A stretch of DNA of 64,000 nt, from the NCBI GenBank assembly GCA_028015205.1, contig JAPWFG010000023.1, forward strand, positions 1,054,001-1,118,000. The letters run 5' to 3'. The notes under the pieces are model-generated. The model saw nothing but the letters and a program-made list of their open reading frames with translations, was not told where the DNA came from and made no database searches. The stretch is from Mytilisepta virgata (Eukaryota > Mollusca > Bivalvia > Mytilida > Mytilidae). A program made the position numbers and the translations under genes. Positions 44,833-54,474 of this stretch are shown here, piece after piece (position 1 is the first letter of the stretch; every line of letters starts with the position of its first letter).

Positions 44833-45743
44833 ATTTTGTGAATTTGAATGTTATAATAAAACAATTATAGCCTTTAAAATGTCGGTCGATACATGTTGTA
44901 TCGACCTCCTCTAAAGGCTATAATTGTCATATATAACAATCCTTTTATTTAGCATAATTACGTCCATAAGGACCAAAGCAACATACAAATAACATACAAC
45001 ACACAAGCTGAAATAAAAGACACATGTATAGTTCAATTTGAATAAAAAAAAACAAATTCTCCATATCAGCATGTACATTTTGTATGTATAAAAAAGTGTA
45101 CAAATTAGGAACCTGTCCGACCAGGGTCTGAAGCCCTCAGTTCTAAAGACTGTTTAATAAAGACTCCAGTGTGACAAACAAGTTCTGTAGAGGGGCACAA
45201 TATTTTAATTAATTTAGTTTGAGTGTCCAGTCCTTCGAAAGAGGTTATGCAGTATTTTAATTCATTCAAAAAATCATTACGTAAAGAGGCATTTATTTCA
45301 CAATCAAAAAAGAAATGTTTTTCATCATCTAAGACTTGACATTTTCTACATAATCTTTGTTCCCTTGGAATTCTTGTGTAACGACCAACTTCAATGCCAA
45401 GAGAATGGTCACTTAATCTAAATTTGGTTATTAACTGTCTATAATTACAATTTCTATGTTCAAGATACTTTTCTAAGTTACAATCTTTTTTAAGTTTTCC
45501 ATACCAATAAAGTTTTGAAGATGTATCAAATTTGGAAATTTTTTCCAATGTTAATTTTTCATATTTTTCTAAAACTGCTTTTTTGGCTGTATCTTTGAAC
45601 TTTTCGATATATATATAACAATTATAGCCTTTAGAGGAGGTCGATATGACAATTATAGCCTTTAGAGGAGGTCGATACATGTTTTATCGACCGACATTTT
45701 AAAGGCTATAATTGTTTTATTATAATATTCAAATTCACAAAAT
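44833..45743. mobile_element. TIR-bounded element, about 105-bp ends with internal hairpins
   Basis: Left ATTTTGTGAATTTGAATGTT, AAAACAATTATAGCC and CGGTCGATACATG are mirrored on the right by CATGTTTTATCGACCG, GGCTATAATTGTTTT and CAAATTCACAAAAT. Within each TIR, GGTCGATACATG / TTGTATCGACC forms a hairpin. The right TIR has an extra tandem copy of TATAGCCTTTAGAGGAGGTC. It encloses a LINE 3' tail. Confidence 0.75.
45105..45605 (-). pseudogene. 3' part of a LINE ORF2 carried between TIRs
   Basis: On the minus strand an open frame reads EKFKDTAKKAVLEKYEKL, later KFRLSDHSLGIEVGRY, RIPREQRLCRKC and EKHFFFDC. This C-x2-C-x7-H-x4-C knuckle after a basic R-x-P segment is typical of the C-terminal tail of mollusc LINE polymerases. 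The stop is at 45105-45107. The RT core is absent, so it is a 5'-truncated copy. Its first codons beyond about 45605 are TIR sequence. It is opposite in orientation to the element at 42.3-44.3 kb. Confidence 0.75.
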
Positions 45744-46739
45744 GTATATATATATGTTCTGAAGCTATACATCCATACAATATACAATTATATATTTAAC
45801 CTACCTTCTCATACACCAGGATATGTTTTTCAAGTAACTGTGGAAAAATAATTCATGGGCATAGTTCTTCCTAAAATTTTTGCACCCAATTAAATTTCAG
45901 ATAATTTTCCGACGCCAAAAAAAATTAGCTCAGAAATAGCCCCGCCCAAATGCTTTAAAATTCTCAAACCCCCAAAAATAACAAAATTAATAAAATTGAA
46001 CCCCAAAAAAATAGTACGAGCCCACGTACAGGTAAATTTTCAGCCCCCCCCCCTTTCGGGGTTGAGAGGCTCAACTGGGGATTTGTTCCCAACCTGATTA
46101 AGTGTTTTCATACAAGCGTAGGATTTATACTCGAAAAATTATTATTATTGCACAATTGTTTTCTTTTTAAAACTGGTTCGTGTATAATTTTTTAAATTTT
46201 GATTGTTGAGTTTGGAATTTGTAGGCCAGGTACCTTTTCGGGTCAGATTAATTACTAATTCCATATTTTTTCTGTGTTTATTTCAAATGTAACATACTTC
46301 CTCCTTAGATTTACATCTTATGCAGTAGAAATGGTGCAAGATATTTTAAGTTAGGAAGACATTCCGTAACTGTTAGTACTCAGTTTTTGATATCAATAAT
46401 ATTGTTAAACTATGCAAATATTTGCATTTCTAAATTGTGATAAATATAAACAATTATTGTTCATTGTTTTTGTTACATGTATGTTTGATATCTAACACAT
46501 AAAGGAGATTTTTTGGAAGCATCATCAATCACATGTTCTATGGAAATAACCAGTGTCAGTACTAGTTATCCGCATGTTTGGCCGTGAGTACCACTGATGA
46601 TCGAAATGGGTGGATGAATTATTGTTTAACGTCCAGTGGCAGCCAGGTGCATATCAGGACGATTGATGATCGAGACATGTAATGGTATGGCTTGTTGAAA
46701 TATGCACATACAGTGCACACAAACAGGTATTTTAAAATT
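45744..46739. other. Intergenic stretch, low information
   Basis: AT-rich sequence with a C-run (about 46043-46054, followed by TTTCGGGGTTGAG) and an intact copy of the dispersed GATGAATTATTGTTTAACGT segment (46612-46655), useful as an empty site for the TTAA MITE. No gene was seen. Confidence 0.6.
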
Positions 46740-46745
46740 TTTATT
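46740..46745 (-). promoter_or_regulatory. Candidate poly(A) signal of the HSPA12-like gene
   Basis: AATAAA on the minus strand, 100 nt beyond the stop codon at 46845. Confidence 0.45.
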
Positions 46746-46844
46746 CTATGCAAGGACTCCTTTTACTTCCAAATATGTACGTTTTACACTCACTGAAAAT
46801 GTATATTTAATGTATTCAAGTACATAATTGAATGGTTAAACAAT

Positions 46845-47503
46845 TTAACTAGACACCATCACCTGAGCTCCACAGAAAATTGTTGATACCATGATTGCTT
46901 CATGTCCATATAACGTCGCCCCCTTTAATGCTGCGTGTACAGCGCCATCTGGCACACATATCTGTTTTTGTGGAAATGCAGTATGAATTGCTTCATAAAA
47001 AAGACCAGACTTGTTGCCAATCATTATCATCGTCTCCACTGGTTTATCATCTGATCTAGACAGGACATACTTAATATTATGAATAACTTTCTGAATGGTT
47101 TTTTCAAACAGAGGTATTATCAGGCTTTTGTCAATTCGAAGTTTATCTGGGAAGCATTTTACTTTAGAAGCGTATTGTGATGATTCAATGATTTGTTGTA
47201 GTGTCATATTTGTATGTTCGAGGCAGATTTCTTTCACCAACGCAAACATCGAGAAGAAAGTTATTTTGCTTCCCAATTCTGATAGTTCGAGTAATTTTTC
47301 AATTTTCTCTGTTATATTGAGCCAAAGTGTTTCGTCTATTTGTTTTGCAGTTTTCCATATCCATGTTCCAATTAGATCACCAAATAATTCATCAAATGAC
47401 TGCATTATAGCAACTTTGGAACTGGAACCACTTAAATAGTGAATGACCTGCTTGAATCTTTTACCATCAGCCTTCTCATACACATTAAAACTGTCTAGCT
47501 CCT
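46845..47503 (-). CDS. HSPA12-like exon D (last)
   Basis: The acceptor is CTCATTTCTCAG; the split Glu codon is completed, then ELDSFNVYEKADGKRFKQ. The helical lobe follows (IGTWIWKTAKQ, LELSELGSKITFF), then ETMIMIGNKSG, PDGAVHAALKGATLYGHE and a stop at 46845-46847. It is the longest exon (659 bp), with all frames on the opposite strand being shadows. Confidence 0.87.
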
Positions 47504-50500
47504 CTGAGAAATGAGAGAGAAAAGAAAATCATATACATTTGAATATATATATCCATAAACAAAACAAACTAGTTGCTGGAGCAGTCGTAAACGACAGCTA
47601 ATCCCCTCTTCCATATTTTAACTTGTTTTGAAAATACAGTGTCATAGAACTGGACCGTAACGAAAAACTTAAACAGAGTCACTTATGCATAAAATGTAGG
47701 TCATGGTGATCCAATTTTTATACGGAGCTTTGTTATTTTCCAAGACGCACCTACTTGTGAAATAGTATTACAGCAAAGATTTAAATACTATTTAAATCCT
47801 TGATTATAGTAATAAAGGTTATTTTTACGGAATTTATCAATTTATCACTCACAAACTTTGCATAAAGTCCTACGGACTTTATTTAGTTTGTGAATGAATC
47901 GCCCGAGTTTACACATTTATAAATTCCTTCAAAATAACCTGTATTACTTATATTTCAAAAGTAATGCAGAAATTTGACGTTTTCCATTTGAAATTAATAT
48001 TTTCCTCATGCACTACTAGTATTGCATGCGTACGTATTTATACGCACGACTTAATTAAATTAAAGTCATTTATTAAGTTATAAACTTTTTACCGGAAGTT
48101 GCTGTTAGCCAATGAAATTACTGCATTTGTTGTTTTGAAAACAACATTGGAATTATAAATTTATAACTTACATTGTCTTAGAACTGGACCTTAATTCAAA
48201 ACTTAACCACAGTCACCCATGCATAAAATATAGGTCAGGGTGATCCAATTTACATAAGGACCATCGTTACTTTTCAAAACGCATCCAATGGTGAAAAAAT
48301 ATACCTATATGACTTACAGTGTGTTAGATTAAACCATTTAATTTTTAGCAGCGGGGCAAGGATTGAGGGGCCAATGGTTCTTAGATGGTCCTCTTTCAGA
48401 ACTGTATCCGATGATCCAGAATATCAACCAAGATGGCCGCCACAGCCGAACTTAGTTTAACATAGTACCCTAAGGAAAAATTGATTTAAATCTTCTTGTC
48501 TGAAACTACAGAGCCAGTTGGAACCAAACTTGGCAGAAATGGTCCTAAAATGGTCCTCTTTCAGAGTTGTGTCAGATGACCCCGAATGTCAACAAAGGCG
48601 GCCACCAAAGCTGAACTTAATTTAACATAGGACCCTATGGGAAAATTCATTAAAAAATCTTGTCTGAAACCATTGAGCCAATTTGAAACAAACATAACAG
48701 AAATGGTCCTTTAGTGGTCCTCTTTAATAACGACCCGTACTGTCATTAAAGGTGGCCGCCATAGCCGAACTTAGTTTAACGTAGGACCCTATGGGAATAT
48801 TCATTTATAAAATCTTTTTGTCTGAAAGTTCTAGGACAAAATGTGCTGAAAACGGCGTTAAACCCCAACTAAACAAACAAACAAACAAAAATATTTAAAT
48901 TCTTATGCATTGTACTGCAAACCTTCAAATCCAAGTAACAACACTCTTTCCCCCTCTCGAAATTTAGAAAGCTGTAAATTGTTGCCATCATGTCTTAAGT
49001 GATGTACGTACAGACAGTAGGTCAGAGCTGAATCTGGATATGTCACCACGGTATCCATTTTATTAGAAATGCCTACCTGCAATTTAAAAACTCGCATTTT
49101 TTTTAAGAGGATCACATTGTAAAACGATACTTTGAGCTAAACTGTCAAACATCCATCAACGACAACACCGTTCTTTGTTGAGAATTGCTTTCAAACCAAC
49201 AACCGACCTTCAAGTAATATTGAGCAAAAAATTAGAGGAAACAAATTAAATCTTTATATTTGTAACTTTGAACGGAAATTTGTTTGAGTTTGGACATTCA
49301 ACTGAGGTGTATATTTTCTTTCCAAGGCCTGTATGAACAAACGTTTAATTCTTTTTTTTTGGAATATTTAAAAACAATAGATACCAAAACAACAATCCTA
49401 AAAGCCGATTCAAATTTAGAAATATAAAAGAATAGAACTATCTATAGTGTAATAATGATATAACCTAAACATATTTCTTTTTTTCAAATCTTTTTAAAGC
49501 TTTATAATAATACTGACTTTTTCAATCATCACTCAATCTGTAATTTAAATTTAAAGTAATAATAAATTCTGCTTCACAAGATGTGCATCAGTTGTCTTCA
49601 AGGCCTAACATATTGAAAACCAAAACAATAATCCAAAAAGATGAAGAGCAAATTAAAAAAATACAAAAAGACCAAAAATATTAAACCATCTAAGGATAAG
49701 AGCTAGGCATGAGGGAGACAGAAATAGTAAATTTAATGTATCAATTTCAGACTAGTACCGAAATTCTAGAAATTGAGCTGGTAATAAATATTTTTATCCT
49801 CATCACTAGTACTGAGGTTGGTTTTCTGTGTTAATTACATGATGTTTTCATTGACCTATAATCAAGATATATATACATGTATATCTTGTATTATGGAATA
49901 CATATTGTTACCACTTATGTCTAAGGGATGTCGCTACTGGTCTTTTTTAAATTAAAGTCTCTATACATAAATATACACACAAAAAATTCATTGTGATCTC
50001 TAATTTCAATGGTTTTCTACATTAGAATCTTGTTTTGATTTCGGTTGTTTGGGATATCAATGTTGTTTGTTGATTACAGCACTTTGATCTACTTTTGGAT
50101 TGGGTGTTGAATTGTTTATGCATACCTCTATAATGTTTCATGTTTTTTTTATTGATTACAAAGTCACCTTTTCACATCCTGAACGAAAGAAAGGCACAGC
50201 TTTATCAGCTCGTACAGACGGAACTGTTATCACCCATTTAACATCTGATGCAATTACCGAATTGCCAGACAAATCAGAAATCTTTCTGTTACTGTAATCA
50301 AAAACAGCCTTAATAAACATGGCAAGAACATTTAGGGCTTTGTGTGTATTTCCTGTTGAATCTTTAACTAATGTACGTTGATCAAACTCCTACAACAAAA
50401 TACAAGGAGCTTTAAAAACGAAGGACATTAAATGCTTTCAGTTGGTAAATTGAGATTAGAATGTGTATTGCTACCCCTATGTAGATGCCTCATTTATGGA

Positions 50501-51172
50501 CCCAAGCTCCCATGGGTATGAATAAGTTACTACGAATATTATTGTTGATTAAGGGTATACTAAAATAAAATTGTACATGTTTCCGGTAATATAATAAACA
50601 ACTCTCATTGGCATGGAGCTCTCTTTGAACAGCCAGATTAAACTAGCAGAGCAAACTGTTCAACAGAAAAAATAAAACATCTTCTTGCACTGTATTATCA
50701 ATTACTGAATCTTTTCATGAAAAGTACACTTATGACTAACAGAAAAAAGCACACGTCATTTAATTGAAAGAAAAAGTTTAGAAAATTTCTTACCCATTAG
50801 AAATTAAATAATTTCAGAAGACTCTGAAAGCGAAAGGCAATCTTAGTTATCACAACTGATTTGAACATACCTCACTTGTATACAGACTTTCACCAAGATT
50901 TTCAATTAACATCTCACCAGCCTCAGTGTTTGCCATATCTAAAGCCTGATATCCAAACTCACACACATTTCCTAATTTATTAAGCAGAAGTGATGAAGGA
51001 AATCTATCACTCTGTTTAATATATAGTCCCTGAAAACGTCCATTCCATGACTGTAGATGGATTATTAACAAAATCAGACCGCGGCTGGAAAGCAATTCTA
51101 CAATACTTTGTTCCAAACTGTAGTGTTGTAACCCATGAAAAATCCATTTTATAATATTATACCTTCCAAAAT
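46845..51172 (-). CDS. HSPA12-like Hsp70 relative, four exons, nucleotide site degenerate (5' partial)
   Basis: Minus-strand join: 51172-50871, 50389-50168, 49076-48923, 47503-46845. All introns are GT/AG, phases agree and there is no internal stop over about 445 codons. HSPA12A/B relatives are Hsp70-fold proteins. Here the alignment-defining blocks are SWNGRFQG with PSSLLLNKLGNVCEFG, the DVKWVITVPSV block, VGISNK, and ALKGATLYGHE near the end. However, the phosphate-1 loop (usually DFGTTYSG) reads FGRYNI, the phosphate-2 loop (DxGGGT) reads LLLGFEEELD, and the adenosine motif (VGGF) reads IGNKSG. ATP hydrolysis is therefore unlikely. A first exon is needed (this one starts mid-codon) and was not found; a transposon begins 246 bp upstream. 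It may be a pseudochaperone, or a young pseudogene still open. Confidence 0.82.
47641..48302. repeat. Direct duplication flanking a foldback in HSPA12-like intron C-D
   Basis: 47641-47770 and 48175-48302 are diverged direct copies (GTCATAGAACTGGACCGTAA versus GTCTTAGAACTGGACCTTAA; both contain ATGCATAAAAT and GGTGATCCAATTT). Between them lies a foldback (47809-47949; AGTAATAAAGGTTATTTTTA with AAAATAACCTGTATTACT, centre AAAGTCCTACGGACTTT). Confidence 0.65.
48320..48830 (+). repeat. Fragment of AGCTCACC-family tandem units (copy I)
   Basis: About three units with TGTCTGAAACTACAGAGCC, GGTCCTCTTTCAGA and CCACAGCCGAACTTAGTTTA. There are no terminal hairpins. It is intronic to the HSPA12-like gene. 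Confidence 0.7.
48836..48890 (+). repeat. SINE 3' tail fragment
   Basis: ATGTGCTGAAAACGGCGTTA followed by AACCCCAACTAAACAAAC, the tail of the main SINE family, fused directly to copy I. Confidence 0.8.
48923..49076 (-). CDS. HSPA12-like exon C
   Basis: The acceptor is TTTAAATTGCAG; 51 codons plus one base, VGISNKMDTVVTYPDSALTY to GERVLLLGFE; donor GAAGGTTTGC. The family's ALEPEAA segment is here TYPDSAL, and the run up to the phosphate-2 loop lacks the GGGT core. Confidence 0.78.
49077..50167 (-). other. HSPA12-like intron B-C
   Basis: AT-rich intron between exons B and C. Contains no repeat that I recognise and no additional open segment with family similarity. Confidence 0.6.
50168..50389 (-). 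CDS. HSPA12-like exon B
   Basis: The acceptor is TTTTGTTGTAG; 74 codons from EFDQRTLVKDSTG through ALNVLAMFIKAVFD and DVKWVITVPSV to RSGCEK; donor AAAAGGTGACT. The WVITVP block is the clearest HSPA12 signature; the usual Ala-Ile-Trp after VP is replaced by Ser-Val-Arg. Confidence 0.85.
50871..51172 (-). CDS. HSPA12-like exon A (first recognised)
   Basis: The acceptor is CCTTATTTTTCAG; it then supplies two bases of a split codon and FGRYNIIKWIF, where an Hsp70 phosphate-1 loop is expected. It continues through SWNGRFQGLYIKQ and PSSLLLNKLGNVCEFGYQAL to SLYTSE at the donor GAGGTATGT (phase 0). Confidence 0.78.
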
Positions 51173-51417
51173 CTGAAAAATAAGGATTTTAGAGTTTTCA
51201 TTTTCTAATGCAAACCCATCCTTGGTATCAACATAACACAACACAAACATTTAATCAACAGAGTCAGGATAATCAAACTTGTTACAAGAACCTGGTAGCG
51301 GTCGGATGAAACTGGGTTTAACTCTTACATATCCCGACCTTCTGGTGTAAATAATCCACTATAAAGACCAATATCATGAATACTGTTAGATAACCAACAT
51401 AGTGACCAATAGCTAAA

Positions 51418-52691
51418 CTAGAGGCTCTCAAGAGCCTTGGTCGCTCACCTGTATCTACTGTGGTTTTTGAAATCATGTAAAATAAGGTTAAAATCATAAT
51501 GAAAAACATTAATAAATTGCTTCGCTGATCGCAGCTGGATACGACCGCAGAGGTCCAACCCTGAACAGTTGGGGCAAAAATGGATACAATATTGGAGCTT
51601 GATATACAGGTCTGAATTTGGATTGTAATTGAACATTTGACACATAATAGGTTTCTGACACAGAATAACTGTAGTCAAAGAACTTAGAATTGGTCATATG
51701 ATTTGAATTTATATTCAATTTTTTGTTTTTTGAGCAATACAATATGCTGTTGTGAATAGAACCCCCCCCCAAAAAAAAAATAAAATTTTACCCCTTTTTT
51801 GCTTTTGTGCAATACACTATGCTGTTGCGTATTGACCCCCCCCCCCCAAAAAAAAAAATGTTCGAAGAAATTTTCTTTTTCATATCTGAAATCTAAAATG
51901 AGAAAAAAATTGCCCCCCACAATTTCTTATTTACCCCCATAATTTTTTTCACCCCCCCCCCTTTCCCTTTTTCCAAAAAAATTCTTTCCCTCAAGATATG
52001 GTCATAATCCCTATTCAAATTTCTCATGGAGTTTGCAAACATAATTACCCAAGTAAATACACCATAAAAGTCTTAAAATAGAAAATGACATATGGCTAAA
52101 ATTAATATTAATTAATAGTAACTTCTAAAAATAAATTGACAGCTATAAATCACCCCAAGACGATCTACATTTCTTTATACATAATTTACAAGCAGTTTAA
52201 GGGAGGTATCGAATCATACACATTATTTTACTTTAAATGTATTTGGATTACCTCCCTTACACCAAGATAATAACCAAAAACTGCAAATTTTACTAAAATT
52301 TACCAATTCAGGGACAGCAACCCAACAACGGGTTGTCTGATTCGTCTGAAATTTTCAGGGCAGATAGATCTTAATCTGATGAACATTTTTATCCCTGTCA
52401 AATTTACTCTAAATATTTTAATTTCAGAGATACAAGCCAAAAACTGCATTTACCCCCTATGTTCTATTTTTAGCCATGGTGGCCATGTTGATTGGCAGGC
52501 GGGGTGGTCGGACACATTTTTGTAAACTAGATACCCCAATGATGATTGTAGCCAAGTTTAGTTACATTTGGCCCAGTAGTTTCAGAGAAGAAGATTTTTG
52601 TAAAAGTTAACAGACGACGAGGACGACGACAACGGACGACGGACGCCAAGTGATGAGAAAAGCTCACTTGACCTTTCAGGTCAGGTAAGCT
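51418..52691 (-). mobile_element. AGCTCACC-family element, copy C
   Basis: On the minus strand it runs from the hairpin AGCTTACCTGACC / GGTCAAGTGAGCT (52661-52691), through GTCCGTCGTCC-like text and TTCTCTGAAACTACTGGGCC, to GGCTCTTGAGAGCC followed by CTAG and T (51421-51418). An unrelated-looking inner block (about 51515-51700, with GATCGCAGCTGGATACGACC) and C/A-rich runs (51762-51965) lie inside. Confidence 0.7.
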
Positions 52692-52985
52692 AAAAAGATG
52701 AAACTGGTTGGACAGTGCATATTTTATAAGCAAGAGGAGACACTAGTCCTATCCTTTAATTTCAATTTCAATTGTAAAGGTGATGTAATATATCTTATTA
52801 ATACTAAGTTTGAGGATGATCTGTATCTTACCTACCCCAGTGAACTTGGTCGTAAAGAGATAACCTGTAGTGAAGTAATCGTTTTCATTAAACAAAATAA
52901 CATATTTTGAAACGGAAACCGTATTTTTTTCAATTTTTAACACAAAAAAAAGAAAACAATATGGTCTCCGTCTCAAATCTAAAAA

Positions 52986-54474
52986 CTAGAGGCTCTAAAG
53001 AGCCGGTATCGCTCATCTGCTTGAACTTTTTATCTTGAGCAGGACTAAAGTTTTGGCTGGTTTTACTATAGGGTTCTCTGTTAAACTAAGTTCGGCTGTA
53101 GCAGCCAAGATGGTTGACAGTCTAGGTCAATGGACACATTTCTAAAAGAGAACCATCTAAGGACCACTGCTACGAAGTCTAGTTCTAATTGGCTTAGTAG
53201 TTTCAGACAAAAAGATTTTTGAGTGAATTTCCCATAGGGTCCCATGTTAAACTAAGTTCCGCTGTGTCGGCCATCTTGTTTCACAATCCACGAAATCACA
53301 ATTCTGAAAGAGGACCTCCTAAGGACAATTGCTGCAAAGTCTGGTTCCAATTGGTTAAGTAGTTTCAGACAAGATTTTGCAATGAATTTTCCCATGGGGC
53401 CTTGTTAAACTAAGTAGTAAGTTTGCTTGTGGCAGCCGTCTTGGTTGACAGTCGAGGTCATGGGACACAATTCTGAAAGAGGACCATATGACCCAGGGGC
53501 GGGTCCAGGTGAGGGCGTAATGGGCGTACCCCCCCCCCCCCCCTTTTCCAAAAAAAAAACTATCGTCATCTGCCTATATTGTATTGAATATGTCAATTTA
53601 TCATATTCATTAATTAAACACATACTCTGATTTCTTTTTAAAGCAAGTCAGGAACCGTTACATCAATGCATTTCACAATTATTTTATGTTTTTAGCAAAA
53701 AAAAAAAGGTCCAAAAAAGTTTTATTGTACGCCCCCACTTTCAAATATCCTGGAAACGCCCCTGGGACCATTGCTGCAAAGTCTGGTTCCAATCGGTAAA
53801 GTGGATTCAGACAAGATTTTTCAATGAATTTTCTCATAGGGCCCTATGTTTAACTAAGTTGGGCTGTGGCTGCCATCTTGGTTGGCAGTCCGGGTCATCG
53901 GACATCCTTCTGAAAGAGAACCTCCTAAGGACCATTACTGCCAAGTTTGTTTGCAACTGGCCTTGTAGTTTCATAGAAGAGTTTTGAAATTCACACCCCC
54001 CCTTTTATATTTTTAGTAACAGCAGCCATGTCGGTTGGAAATAGGGGATGCCGGACATAAGTTTGGAAAGGGACCACCCAAGGACCATTCCACCAAATTT
54101 TAGTTCAAATTGGCTCAGTGGTTTCAGAGGAGCTGACGAAAAAGTGAAATTTCCATAGGCTCAATGTTAAACTAAGTCCAGCCATATGCATGGTGGCCAT
54201 GTTGGATAGCGTTCGGGAAAACCGAACACAAATTTTAAAAGGGGCCATCCCAGGACCATTCCACCAAATTTGGATTCAAATTGGCCTAATGGTCTCGGAG
54301 AAGATAACGAAAATGTAAAAATTCCCATAGAGTCCAAGGTTAAACTATGTCCAACCAAGGCAGCCATATTGGATGGCGCCCCATAAAACCAAACACAAAT
54401 TTTAAAGGGGACCATCCAAGGACCATTCCACTTAAGTTTGGTTTAAATTGGTTCAGTGGTTTCAGAGTTGATAA
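52986..54474 (-). mobile_element. AGCTCACC-family element, copy D (lacks its 5' hairpin)
   Basis: The left end is CTAG followed by AGGCTCTAAAGAGCC. The interior consists of units with GTTTCAGACAA, CCCATAGGG, TAAACTAAG and GCCATCTTGGTTG. A C15 run (53529-53543) sits in an insertion (about 53490-53765). It ends where copy E begins. Confidence 0.65.

Noticed and set aside
50100..50297. Plus-strand open frame of 65 codons
   Set aside because: It is the antisense shadow of HSPA12-like exon B, whose WVITVP block is on the minus strand.
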